Assembly (NCBI GenBank): GCA_003255065.1
Contig: QAOA01008029.1
Span: 494,851 to 558,850, forward strand
From: Cercis canadensis
Taxonomy: Eukaryota > Streptophyta > Magnoliopsida > Fabales > Fabaceae
DNA length: 64,000 nucleotides
Direction: 5' to 3'
The position numbers were made by a program, and so were the translations under genes. Of the stretch, positions 10,545 through 22,312 are shown one piece after another; position 1 is the first letter of the stretch; every line of letters starts with the position of its first letter. The notes under the pieces are model-generated. The model worked only from the letters and a program-made list of their open reading frames with translations, made no database searches and was not told the DNA's origin.

Positions 10545-11621
10545 TTAATGAAATCCTCTAAACAGCTTCCAGCTGGGCACCCATTGACTGGAATGGGACC
10601 AAGGCAAAGGTGAAGGTGCAGGTGAGTGAGACGGTGGTAAAACTGGAGTCCGTGTTTGAGGTAGCACATTGATAACAAGCTTTTGCCAATTTGAACAGTC
10701 ATCGCTCACACCACTTATATACCATTTTCTGCCTGGAGTTGCCAATTCAATTGTGTCCTCTCCACTAGTCAATCCTTGAGTTCCTGCAGGAACTGCACAG
10801 TTTTTGAAGTCTGTTCCATTCACTTTGACCACATTGTGCTTTCCAGTGGGATACTTGAATACTGCAAAATTGGTCATCAATAAATGAATGCTTATTTAGT
10901 TTTTGTCATAAAGCACAATTAAGTTCGTTATGTAAGACACTGAGAATTCTAGAAACAAATAAATATGAGAAAATATCAGTAAGCAATAATTCAATTGGTT
11001 ATATATCTATATACATATTGGAAATCCGATTTCTAATGTTGCATGAGTTCAAAACTTCAACATTTTTGCTGTTAAAAAAGTATTTTTGAATTATAGATTA
11101 TTAGGTTCGTTTATATGTATATATTTTCATGATCAATGCATATAAGAAGGTATTTGGTAGCAATATGAGATGCTATGGTATTTTAGATTGATACATATGT
11201 TTAGATTGTCAGTACTAAAGGAATGTAAGATACATGAAAATTCAATTTACCGGTATTTTGGATATTCTATATATCATACTTATCATGAAAATCCTAAAAT
11301 TTTATTATTAGATAGAAGAGTATCTTACATGCCAATGTGAATATGTCATTATAACAAATGCATTTTAAATATGACATTATAAAGTTATATATATTTATCT
11401 TTAGATCAAAGAAACAAATATAAATATGACAAAAGCATGTTATGGATGAGCTTACTAAGTTTGTCTCCAACGTGGAAGATCTTGTTAGCTGCCCAAGCTT
11501 GGTAATCGAACCCTGTTGTCCATCCCTTTTCATCTCCAACTATAAATTCTTTTGCCATAGCAATAGTTGAGAAGATAGTGGCAGTAAGTGCTAGAACGAT
11601 GAGGGCACGAGAAAGAGCCAT
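10545..11621 (-). CDS. Phytocyanin (plantacyanin/early nodulin-like), probably copper-free
   Basis: Two exons, 11621-11456 and 10861-10545, flank a 594-bp GT-AG intron (phase 1), giving about 160 residues. I chose the ATG at 11621 (MALSRALIVLALTATIF) because it opens a clean signal peptide ending near AMA; an in-frame ATG at 11651 would add ten residues. The mature part starts KEFIVGDEKGWTTGFDYQAW, typical of phytocyanins, extracellular cupredoxin-fold proteins. The first copper His is kept (TGKHNVVKV) and the structural disulfide cysteines are present (FKNC, DDC). The remaining ligands are changed: Cys to Ser (KWYISG), His to Asp (SDDC) and Met to Gln. Loss of the ligand Cys argues against type-1 copper. 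A short Pro/Ser-rich tail follows (SPAPSPLP), but no obvious hydrophobic GPI signal. Confidence 0.85.
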
Positions 11622-11711
11622 GTTAAATAAATTATTTAGCCTAGCTCTCAATAACTAAGGGTAATTTGCTCTCTCTTTTTATGTTTGTGAGTTTTGGTAT
11701 TGAGATTGTGG

Positions 11712-11722
11712 TTATATATATA
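11712..11722 (-). promoter_or_regulatory. TATA box of the phytocyanin gene
   Basis: Reverse complement reads TATATATATAA, about 90 bp upstream of the chosen ATG, leaving a plausible 5' leader of roughly 60 nt. No other TATA-like element is as well placed. Confidence 0.6.
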
Positions 11723-12089
11723 GAGAGCTTGAAGAGGAGCGCAAGTGTTGTTATAGCTACATTTGTGTTGCAGACGGCTAAGGACGGCTTGGCCGAATAG
11801 GAACAACTCAATTACTAAAGATTAAACAACTAGACAAAATGGTGCAAACAAAGTTTGGAGACCTCGTCAACCTTGAGAATCAGAACTATGAGAAGAAAGA
11901 GTATATGGCTCCAAGATGCAACAACTCCGTGTGATAGTCTTGTATTTTTGACATGCCACATGATCAATATTATAATGCCAATGAGTTAGTTATGCTTAGG
12001 GTACACATTATGCGCAAAACGAGGATATAACCAACCGGCAATGGAAGTGGCAAGGGTGCACAAAACAAAGATATAAGTAACTTGCTTGC

Positions 12090-12290
12090 CAACAGGATTA
12101 GTTCAATTGGTAAAAATAGAAGCACTTTACTTGTAAGATCTAAGTTCGATTCCAACTGGTAACAGTTTTTCATTGGTAGATGATTTGTAAATACTACGAT
12201 AAGTCATTGTTAAGGCTTGTGACATGTGTTGGCCTTGGAATATGATAGTCTCCTCTCATCCTAAACTTTTGTATATTAAAAAAAAAAAAT
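12090..12290 (+). mobile_element. tRNA-derived SINE
   Basis: A box-like internal promoter (GGATTAGTTCAATTGG, about 12095-12110) and B-like box (AGTTCGATTCC, about 12143-12153) are spaced as in tRNA genes. The sequence ends in an A-rich tail at 12278-12290. The part between them does not fold as a full tRNA, so this is a SINE and not a tRNA gene. Target duplications were not clear. Confidence 0.6.
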
Positions 12291-12887
12291 TCAATTGCTC
12301 GGAAGCTACCAAAAGAAATTGTCAAATAAATTTATAAGTGCAACAAGACACTGATTGAGTAAAACATCCTCTTATCCCCTGTCAATCTCATTCAATTAAA
12401 GATGACAAACTTCTGGTATTGAGAACAAAGTAAAATTCCCTCAAACAGAGGAGGCCATTCAATTTTAGTTCATGTGAGTCAAATCATTCAAATATCTCTT
12501 AACAAGTGTCATAATATACCAAAACATAAAATAGCATTATCAAGCAAATCCCCCCTCTCTCTCTCTAAAGAGGTATAAAGTAACACGACCATTGTATATA
12601 TACAAGATTCTCGTTTTGCTAGTTATAAAATTCTCAGAATTTTAATAGCATATCAGAAAAGTTCACATATACCAAATGAGTAATGTAATGTAAACAGAAA
12701 TAATAAGAAAACACCTCAGTAGAAGCTAAAACTATAATACTATGTACCCAAATTTGATCACTGAGCCTAGGAATTGCAATTTGATAAGAATAGAAATTGT
12801 GACAAAAAATTTAGAATCAATAGAGGCATTCAATTTAGACTCAAAAAGCTGCTTCTAAATGAACATAAAATGTAGTGTTTTGACCAC

Positions 12888-13132
12888 TCAAGGCATTGAA
12901 AAATAAGGGGAACAATATCAAAGTTCAGACACCCATCATCAAAAAGAGCCTATTGCAAGATTTTTCTTCAATAAATACAATACAAAACATTATTAATTTG
13001 AATAGAAGACGTTCAAGATTAACAAAATCAATAATGCTGATTTTCTTTTATCCGCAAGAGTGAATAGTCATTTTTTGCTTTTCACTCTCTTTTGTCAACC
13101 TCTGAGTCTTGGTAATCCAGTTATCATCTTGT
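12888..13132 (+). repeat. Segmental duplication block B, copy 1
   Basis: Begins AAGGCATTGAAAAATAAGG and matches 13378-13622 almost base for base, with a short indel near 13088. No coding potential. Confidence 0.8.
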
Positions 13133-13149
13133 TCAAAATTCGTTCAAAC

Positions 13150-13372
13150 TGATTCAAAATTCGTTCAAACTATAAAGACTTGCAGTATATTTAAACCTTA
13201 AATAAAAAATATCTTTGTCAACATGAAAATGCACACCATGCTGAATGCACGTTTTGAGCATGCAGGATATATCTTTTCATCTTTGTGGCTGTACGAGAAC
13301 CAAATAATCTTTCAAAGTGGTAGTTTAACTTTGAGTTGGGCTGTGAGATCAGGGAATGAATTTCAAGCTACC
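13150..13372 (+). repeat. MITE 3' end plus flank (block A), copy 1
   Basis: 13150-13197 equals the right end of the MITE at 14403-14903, and 13198-13372 equals the DNA that follows that MITE (14904-15087), including its TTAAATAAA target duplication. The duplication therefore happened after the MITE inserted. Confidence 0.8.
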
Positions 13373-13377
13373 ATAAA

Positions 13378-13622
13378 GGCATTGAAAAATAAGGGGAACA
13401 ATATCAAAGTTCAGACACCTATCATCAAAAAGAGCCTATTGCAAGATTTTTCTTCAATAAATACAATACAAAACATCATTAATTTGAATAGAAGACGTTC
13501 AAGATTAACAAAATCAATAATGCTGATTTTCTTTTATCCGCAAGAGTGAATAGTCATTTTTTGCTTTTCACTACTCTCTGTTGTCAACCTCTGAGTCTTG
13601 GTAATCCAGTTATCATCTTGTT
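13378..13622 (+). repeat. Segmental duplication block B, copy 2
   Basis: Second copy of 12888-13132. It follows directly on block A (13198-13372), whereas copy 1 follows unrelated sequence, so A and B were joined here. Confidence 0.8.
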
Positions 13623-14402
13623 CATTTGGCCGGCATCTACCATTTTGAGGCTCTTACGTTTGAAGCAGATCAGTTATAGTAGCTATCATGACACTGAGAT
13701 CATTATCATCATCTTCCCTTAGTGGTCAAACATAAATAACACAATACTGAAACACTTATTCATCAGAATTCATAATTGACAATCTTTTGCTGCTATTTTT
13801 TTTTTTTCCCTTTTAGTAAAGAGATCATTTTTACTTGTTGATTTGAAAATCAGTGAAAACATTTGAAATTTATGTGATTATATTACATGCTTGTAAACAT
13901 TTTTACCTTTTATTAGTGAGAGTTGTGTTAACTTTTCTCATGAGAATATGGTTGAGAGGGCTTTAACATGCATAATTGTATTACTGTATGTTTTATAATC
14001 TGTTTAGTTTAGTCAATTCTCTGGAAAGAGAAAAATTAAAGTTTTGTTTATTTTAATGAGATCATTTTAATCTAAAATTCGATTTATTTAATAAGACATA
14101 CATAAATTCATTATCAATATTCATTGTAAATTGTGGGCCAAATAGTGCTATGAACTTGGTTTCAATGCCATGTGATCGTGTTTAGTTCTTTTCTTGGGCT
14201 AGTTTTTTGATTGGTTGTGACTTACTTGTTTTATGAAAAGTTGCATGCTTTACATGGGATTGTCATCATTGTCTCATATATGATTTATAACTTTTAATCA
14301 AATTGGAATTTAAATTGAACTTGTTATTTTTCACTATTGTCTCATAATATATATGAGTGCTCATCATAAGTATAAAGTAACTGGTATGGATTATTAAATA
14401 AA

Positions 14403-14903
14403 GGTTAAAATGTACTATAGGTCATATAGTTTGGACAAATTTTGAATCAGATTCCTATAGTTCTTTCTTTATCTTTTAGGATCCTTATAGTTTGAAATTT
14501 TTTTAATTGGGTCCCTGTTGTCACCCCCGGTTATAATTCTATCATTTAGTGCTGACATGACAAACAACTTGTCTATGAGACAAAAAAAGAAAGTGATGTG
14601 GCGCCAAAATAGTACAAAAAGTGTCACATCATTAGCTTTTTTATGCACTTTTTTAAGCCAAAATGTGATGAGATGGCAATTTTTGTACCACTTTGGCGCC
14701 ACGTTAACTTATTTTATTACCACTTAAACAAGTCATTTGTTATTTCAGCACTAAACTGATGGAGTTATAATCGGGAGATGACGGCAGGGATCCAATTAAA
14801 AAAATTTAAACTATAAGAACTCCAAAAGAGAAAAAAAATAAAAATTATAAGGACCTGATTCAAAATTCTTTCAAACTATAAAGACTTGCAGTATATTTAA
14901 ACC
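14403..14903. mobile_element. Mutator-type MITE with 9-bp target duplication
   Basis: Terminal inverted repeats start GGTTAAAATGTACTATAGGTC on the left and, reverse-complemented, GGTTTAAATATACTGCAAGTC on the right, and extend inward imperfectly for well over 60 bp, with shared words such as ATTTTGAATCAG. The element is flanked on both sides by TTAAATAAA (14394-14402 and 14904-14912). A 9-bp duplication is diagnostic of the Mutator superfamily. It has no transposase. Short open frames inside are products of the palindromic structure. Confidence 0.85.
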
Positions 14904-15087
14904 TTAAATAAAAATATCTTTGTCAACATGAAAATGCACACCATGCTGAATGCACGTTTTGAGCATGCAGGATATATCTTTTCATCTTTGTGGCTGTACG
15001 AGAACCAAATGATCTTTCAAAGTGGTAGTTCTACTCTGCAACTTTGAGTGGGGCTGTGAGATCAGGGAATGAATTTCAAGCTACCAT
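14904..15087 (+). repeat. Block A, copy 2 (flank right of the MITE)
   Basis: Matches 13198-13372 with one small insertion near 15030-15040. The shared part ends at about GCTACCAT. Confidence 0.8.
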
Positions 15088-16709
15088 GTCTTCTATGTAA
15101 TTTTTTAAGTAAATAGTGATTGCATTTGCAATCACGGAGACTTGAACCAGAAAAAGAAAATGAAAAGACTAGCCATATGACTAATGTCACAACGTACTCA
15201 AATGTCGCTTTGACGCGAATGACGGACTTAGAAAAAAAATATTATTTTTTGAAAGAAAGTCACCACTAATTGTATTAAGAAAATGAGTAACAATTGGAAA
15301 ACTTTTTTTAACTTAAAAAAAAATGATCTGCGAACCAAAGGCTTCGGGAGTCTGTTTTTGCTTGGGGAAGGTGTTAGGCACCCACAGCATCCGTCTAAAG
15401 ACGGGTTACCCTAAATTAATTTTGTGAACATAATATAGCCAGAAAAGTGTGTTTTATTTACCCCAAAATAATAAATATATTTACAAGAATATCTGACAAA
15501 AGTAAAGACAGATAATTTAAACGTGCAATGCATGATTTCTTTACCGAGCCCTAAATCTTTCCCCCCCTTTCATCACATAAAGCGACCGTCCAAGATGGCG
15601 CTACCTTCACCTAGGTTGGATAGAGAAAGGCATCCTATATAGGATTGACTCGCCTTATCCTCCCATGATAAGTGAAGGGGCATGCGGATACTACGTGATA
15701 CAAATATATATTTTATATGTAATGCAAATGCATGATCTTAATGTTAAGTAAAATGTGAACGCAAGTGCACGTGCCGTAATCAAGTAATAAAGAAGTGAGA
15801 TAAAGTATCGTCCCACGGAGACTGTGGTTACTAAGTACCAAAATTATGCATATTCTAATTTTATCTAGACAAGTGATAGGTGAATTATGATNCCAAATGA
15901 AAGGGAAAAAAAAAAGTTGCATCTTCACTCTAAGACTCAAATCAGTCTCACGTCGTCCAGGTTGGTAAAGGGGATATGCTTACATACCACATAGCCTCAC
16001 CAATGTCCATCCAAAAAAAAAAAAAAATAAAAAATAAAAACTCATGCACTCGAGGAAGTTGCAATTAGTAAAAAAAAAAAAAAAAANAAAATAAGAAAGA
16101 CATTAACCAAAATAGCGTAGAAACAGCAAATGAAACAAACCTAGATCAAATCCCAAAGTAGCCAAAGAAAATCGACTTAAAACAAAATTTAAACAAAGCA
16201 TGTAAGTAAGCCAGAAATAGTCACTTAAACAAAGAGGGCAGCAGCGAAACTAAATCAAAACAACAATGAAGAAAATGGTGGGTTATTTTCTATAAGAATA
16301 GTCATGCATTTCAAACAAGAAAACACCTCCTTTAGTGCAGCTCAAACAATGCATAATCAATCCTATTTTTGCGCCAGAACAGCATAAGGGTGAATACCAA
16401 TACAAAGTATTAGAATAGCGGAACAACATTGACCAATTCATGCTCACATAGCCTCCCAACAGCCATCACACATGCTTATATCAACAATCAGTAAAATGCA
16501 CTAAAATGACAGCTAAACACATAAGAAGAATACCAGGAAGTGAGGTAAAACATATAGGGAGAACCACCCTTATCAAGAGACAAATCTAAAGAAAAATCAA
16601 AGAATTCACATGCTAATAATTTATCCAAAACAGCCATGAATCAAAATATAAAACTGGAGAAAACTCAATAAATGCACATGCTAATTAATTACCTAAAACA
16701 GTCATGCTT

Positions 16710-17350
16710 GAATTAGAACTGGAAGCAGTGAAAAAATTTAAAATTTTCAAAAGTTGCACACATCAAGGACACACATCTTACAATTCTAACAAGATAAGAA
16801 TCATACAAAATAGAGCTATATAGCTCAAACTAAAGATGAAAGACTGAATACTGCCAGAGACATGATAGCAGTGAACAACTATATTTAAATTGAAACTGGG
16901 AGCAGGGTAGACATGCAAAAATTATGAAAATTTCACACATTGAAGATACGTGTCTTAAGGTTCTAACAAGATGGGAATAATGTGAAATGGAGCTATATAG
17001 CTCAAATTAGAAACAAAATACTAAACACTGCCAGCGACATGACAATAGTGTCAATGCAGCAATGAACAACCATATTTAAATTGAAACTAGGAGCATGGTA
17101 GACATGAAAAAAATTTAAAAATTGAAGAGACGTATCTTACAGTTCAACAAGATGAGAATCACACAAAATGGAGCTATATAGCTCAAATTAGAGACAAAAG
17201 ACTGAACATTGCCAGAGACATGACAGCACTTTTAAATTGAAATTGGGAGCAGGGTAGATATGGAAAAATTCTTAAAATTTCACACATTGAAGACATGTGT
17301 CTTACGGTTCTAACAAGATAATAATCACTCAAATTGGAACTCTATAGCTC
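16710..17350. repeat. Diverged tandem repeat inside the solo LTR, about four copies
   Basis: Units of roughly 150-190 bp share blocks such as TTTAAATTGAAACTGGGAGCA, TCTTACGGTTCTAACAAGAT and a perfect 14-bp palindrome GAGCTATATAGCTC at 16813-16826, 16990-17003 and 17171-17184. The fourth copy has a decayed palindrome near 17337-17350. Confidence 0.75.
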
Positions 17351-18414
17351 TGGTAACAAAAAAAAAAAAACACTGATTGCTGCCCAAGAGGAATGACAAC
17401 AACAAAAATTTGGGGGAAAAGATGTGATTTTCATTTGAAAGTTTGAAGCAAACATTATGATGAAATATTTTAGTAGAAAAATATGGTCAATTATTCCCAA
17501 TTAGATCATATTGGAACAGAACTAATGGAGCAAGAATTTGTCCCAAGAGATCTAAGCAAAAACGAGTGTCCTATGCAAATAAAAATAAGCTAGAAATTGG
17601 AAGACTTTGATTCTCAAAAGTGTGCTGCTAGCAACAAGAGAGCCACAACATCTATTATCTTTCCCAAACCTTATGTGAATTAGAGATTATAGGCAAACAA
17701 CACTATGTTAGTTTAAGGGAATACACTACAAACATGAGACCTTGCCATAGAATTCAGCCAACAGGTCAACCTCTAGGATAGAGCAACAAATTCATACATG
17801 CAATCATGACACATGCTTAACCTTGGACTCCCAAAAACAAAAAAAAAAACAACACTGATTTTGCCTCGGATGCTCGCTACAACAATGTCAAATATGACTC
17901 AAAAATAATATCCAAGCAAATCACACATGATTTAGAAGAAGAATTGAATTTAATTGCTGCTTAACAGTGCAAAGAAAATAAATAAGCAGAAGATGACAGT
18001 GCAGAACCGATAATGCCAAAAAAAAAAAAAAAACAATAGAGATTTAAACCAGTGACGTGTGGTGAAAATGCAATGAAGATAAAGCCAAGGCAATCTCTCA
18101 AATACATAGAGAAACAAACCAGAATTTACAGAACCAGACCTAAGCAAAACATGGAACAAAACATCCAATCCATGTTAGTCATTCCAATCTTCAAATTGCC
18201 AACAGAGTAAGTAGAAAACCCTTTCAAAATCAGCTCACCAACATTCTAATAGTATCAAAACGAAAGTTAAGCTAAAACAACATTTCATTATATATTTTTT
18301 GTCATTTCATTCAATCAATCTAGAAATGAAATTGATAATCAGAGAAAGTAAATGGAAAGGTAAAAGGAGAGACCTTACCTAGTTATTGAGCAATGAGTCA
18401 AATAGAAGAAGGTA

Positions 18415-18800
18415 TGAGCAAGCCTCTCACCGACCCCTCTCTTCTCCATCTTCAAGCTCATTTTCTCTGCTCCAAGCTCCCTTTCTCTCTTACTCTTTGC
18501 GTTTTTGTTCCTTCTCTGGTTCTTGTTCAGTTTTCCTCCTTCGAATTGCAACCTCGTCTTCTCTTTTCTAGTTCTGGGTTCTTTTTCTCCTTGCTGAATC
18601 CCTCTCTCACTCTTTATCTTTGGTTTCTCTTCTATTTCTTTCACTGAATCCTCCTCTCCCTCTTCTAGTCGATTTCTCCTCTTTCTTTTTCTATACCATG
18701 CACATATGCATTCTCCCTTTAGATATTTTTTTTTCTTCACTTTCCCATCTTGCCCTTTAATCTCCACCACCCATCTCTATTTTTTTCTTTTAGTTTTTCT
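18415..18800 (+). repeat. Pyrimidine-rich tract within the solo LTR
   Basis: The plus strand is strongly CT-biased; the minus strand gives a GA-rich open frame of 131 codons (18770-18375) of low complexity (KKKKY, RKRKRRNRLEEGEE), which I do not accept as a gene. On the minus strand CTAGGTAAGG near 18380 looks like a splice donor, so this may be the transcribed leader part of the LTR. Confidence 0.45.
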
Positions 18801-19185
18801 TTCTCTTCTTTATAATTTAGCTATTTGCTTAATAAAGATAATATGCTAAAATTTCGACCAATAGGGAAGAAGGAAAATCTAATCTCTGCTCCCTCATTGA
18901 CCTAACTAGATCTAGTGACATAAAAAATCTATTTACAAAAATTATTTTTCTCCTTTTATTTATTTATTTATTATAAAAATTTAAATACTAATGAATGGAC
19001 CAATTAGGCTAGATCAACAATGGATTAGGCTAAGGTAGTAAGACTAGGGTTTGCTTTATTACAATGACCCAAATAAAAATATAAAAAACAATAATAAAAA
19101 ATTAAGAGCTTTCATTTTTTCAAAAATCATCATTTTTTTTAATGTCACAAAAAATACTCGAACAAAATACGGTATCTACAACTAA

Positions 19186-22100
19186 GAGTGCGCTCACTGA
19201 GCTAGAGCCCTGTGTAATTGATTGATATTATCCTATGTTAACCATTTATCTCATGTTGTAGTGAGGTAAAGGAGTTAAAGACTTACTGCAAGAGAAGGAA
19301 GGAGTTTTATTTAATAATTAATGGGAACAAAAGCTTTCTCTCTCAAGAGTTTTTATTTTGCATAGATGATATAAGTTATGGAAATCTCTTCCATGCCACA
19401 TGTGGCATGGATGTCTACTTCTGATCATAATCAAAGCTTGACACCCTTAAATTGTTTCTACACTCACATGTATAGAATTCTGGTTCTGAACTTTGCATTT
19501 CCATCTGCATAAATTAACAGATTTGGAAATAAGACCAAATTAAAAGAAAAAGATTACACACAGAACCTTGGATGAGAAGCGGATAGTTGAAGATGGACAA
19601 CATCAACATGTTAAATGTCACTTGCTTATTACAATCATTCTTTTTTATTTGGTCATGTTATTTTTTTATTTTTATTTTTTGCTCTTACATATTCAATAAT
19701 ATTTGTTCAACTTTTTTTTTTTATCACAACTTCTCACAAACTATATTATGTGATACAATTTTAGTTAAGGTACTTTTGGCCAGAGTGCAATAATGCGGGT
19801 TCTTTAAGGAGAGCTTTTACCTTCGCATCTCTTATGGGATAGACTACTTTTCTTATCTTGTCTTTGGGTTTCTGCAAAAGGTTTTTTTCGTGGGGTTTCC
19901 TTCATGGATTTGCGGAGGGACTGGAGAGCTCTTATGAGCTTATGTATTTTTCGCTTGATTGTCTTGTTTTTTTGCTTTAGGTGGTCCTCTTTCCCTCCTT
20001 ATTCGTACTCTTCTTCCTCTTCTGAATACATCTTTCTTTTATCTAAAAAAGTATTCTTGATGATTCAAATATGTACATGGATCTATTTTCTTTCAATTTC
20101 TATGTCTTGTTCTTCCTCATTCACTGTTTAATCAGCTCCATGCATTAGATTGGTTGTGTTGTAGTACGTAGGAGAGAGTATATGCTAACTTACATAAATT
20201 TACGTCTTATTCAAAGAGAGGAAATCCTTATAATGTTTATTTGATCAACGTAACAATCACCTGACATTCTTACCATTCATTTCCAAGGACAATTATGTAA
20301 TTGTATTAATTAGATTCATCATCTGTGTTGCTATAAATAATTTCCCAAAGCTTTACCTCTTTGAAGCCCTTGTAGAGAGGATCACTGACAATGAAATATA
20401 TGTCTTGTTTCTATTTGCCCTTTCTTTGGATGTTGAGTCATATTCTTGTGAGTGGTTCTAAAAGATGAGTGATGGACAAAAAAGGAAATTTGTGATGTGA
20501 CAATTGAACATTAGAAATGATTGAAATTGTCCTTTTCGTGGAAATGATCTTATCCTTATAAAGCNTATGCTAACTTACATAAATTTACGTCTTATTCAAA
20601 GAGAGGAAATCCTTATCATGTTTATTTGATCAATGTAACAATCACCTGACATTCTTACCATTCATTTCCAAGGACAAATATGTAATTGTATTAATTAGAT
20701 TCATCATCTGTGTTGCTATAAATAATTTCCCAAAGCTTTAATTACCTCTTTGAAGCCCTTATAGAGAGGATCACTGACAATGAAATATATGTCTTGTTTC
20801 TATTTGCCCTTTCTTGGATGTTGAGTCATATTCTTGTGAGTGGTTCTAAAAGATGAGTGATGGACAAAAAAGGAAATTTGTGATGTGACAATTGAACATT
20901 AGAAATGATTGAAATTGTCCTTTTAGTGGAAATGATCTTATCCTTATAAAGCTTAGAATGCATTGACCATTACATGATGTTTTCCTCTAAGTCAATTTTT
21001 AGTTTCTAAGATGTGGATTTTAATCGGAGACATTTACTAGAAAGCTTCATGACTTGTCCAAAACTTTTTTAGTAGCTCTTTTTTTTCCCTCTTTTTTATT
21101 TAGGATTCCAAAAATGTCATTCTTTAGGAGGTGGAGCACGTTCTTCAAAGGAAATTTGGTTCATTTTGAAGATCAGGGAGGAATGTCATATTTGAATGAT
21201 CTTTTGTTTAAAAAATAATGATAAGGGTATTTTCGGGCCAGCTTTAATGCACTAAGACTAAGTCCCTCTCTAAAAAATCTTAAAGTCGCACCCCCACATT
21301 AGTCTAATTTGAATGATCTTTATATTCTCTGTCTTTCCGTCTCCAAAAATTTCAGATACAGTTGTTGAACTTTCAGTTGGTGGAGAATGGTAATGAGTGT
21401 ATAGTCCTTGGCAACAAAGTATGCTATCTCCTCTGCTTCAGGACTCTCAAGCTTACTAATTCAACCTGTAAATATAGCTGTTGATATCACCATCAATTAT
21501 GAATATATGGAAATGAATGAGACATGAATCTTAATTCTTTTGTCTATTGGGCCCTTATGTTTTAATTTGACCGTCTTTTTCTTTATGTTATCTATCTGTT
21601 TTTTTTTTTTTTTCAGTCGGAGACTTGAAGCCTTTGATATTAGCAACTACGACTATGAGTGGAATTACTTGTTGCTTGAGATTTACAAAGTCAGCTCAAC
21701 TCAGATGTGAACTTAATCTCTTTTCCATTACTTCACTTTTTCATGGTAGTTTTTGCACCTTTGACATATTGTGGATCATAGCAATATCATGCACTCTCTG
21801 CCCTTGAACTGACACAAGTGATTGTGAGTGCCAAGAGCATGATTGTGCAGCTGATTTACGCCATGGCCTCAGTGAATTTCAGAGACAAAATGATTACAAA
21901 AGAAGTCGATGAACAAATAATGAATGTGCAAAAGAACTCTTCCTATTATGTTGATTGTATTACAAACATTGTTAAATCTAGTCTCTATCAGATCCTAAGA
22001 AAGTAAATTTTCATGGTTTCAACTTTTGTTGGTAATTCAATGTCTAGGCAGGACATCTTCAACAGAGTGAGTGAGCAGTTCATATCCATGTTTAGATGGA

Positions 22101-22312
22101 GGGTATTTAAACTCTGGTTGACATGGAATTTGCTTGTGCATGTTAATTCTAGTACACGCAACATCAAGTCAAAGAGTTTTTCCATGTCTTCAATTTTTGT
22201 TGGTCATTCAACATTTACACATGAGATGTTCAACAGAAGGTGAGGTCTTTTTGCACTGGTATTTTGCAGAAAGACTTATTGAAATGTAATTTAGTTGGCT
22301 TTTGCTAAGCTA
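19186..22312. other. Degraded paralogous flank, copy 1; no intact gene
   Basis: Stretches here recur beside the PPR genes. ACCTGACATTCTTACC...ATTAGATTCATCATCTGTG at about 20260-20335 matches about 32660-32735, and the block at about 21800-21980 (CATGATTGTGCAGCTGATT, then GATGAACAAATAATGAA) matches about 39990-40110. A weak ORF (21818-22006, containing SMIVQLIYAMASVNFRDK) seems to be an exon of an unrecognised decayed gene. A 20-bp palindrome lies at 19391-19410. Confidence 0.5.
20178..20952 (+). repeat. Near-identical direct repeat across a single N (20565)
   Basis: 20178-20564 is repeated at 20566-20952 with a few substitutions and a 4-base insertion. The copies abut exactly at one N. This is the pattern of two allelic contig ends placed side by side, so a real tandem duplication is doubtful. 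Confidence 0.8.

Larger units (their letters stand above)
15185..19180 (-). mobile_element. Solo LTR, Tat/Ogre type, with 5-bp target duplication
   Basis: On the minus strand the unit starts TGTAGATACCGTATTTTG and ends CGTTGTGACA, that is TG...CA with short TGT/ACA inverted ends, length 3996 bp. ACTAA flanks it on both sides (15180-15184 and 19181-19185), the 5-bp duplication expected of an LTR element. The start resembles the TGTAGACACCGAATTT start common to Tat/Ogre LTRs, and such very long LTRs are known in that lineage. No internal coding domain is present, so I read it as a solo LTR left by recombination. Isolated N bases lie at 15891 and 16086. Confidence 0.75.

Noticed and set aside
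12094..12153. Possible tRNA gene
   Set aside because: A and B boxes are present, but acceptor and anticodon stems do not pair and an A tail follows; called SINE instead.
13223..13549. 108-codon plus-strand ORF
   Set aside because: It crosses the junction of duplicated blocks A and B and has no domain; a chance frame.
18375..18770. Minus-strand ORF of 131 codons rich in Lys, Arg and Glu
   Set aside because: It is the complement of a CT-rich tract inside the solo LTR; low complexity, no domain.
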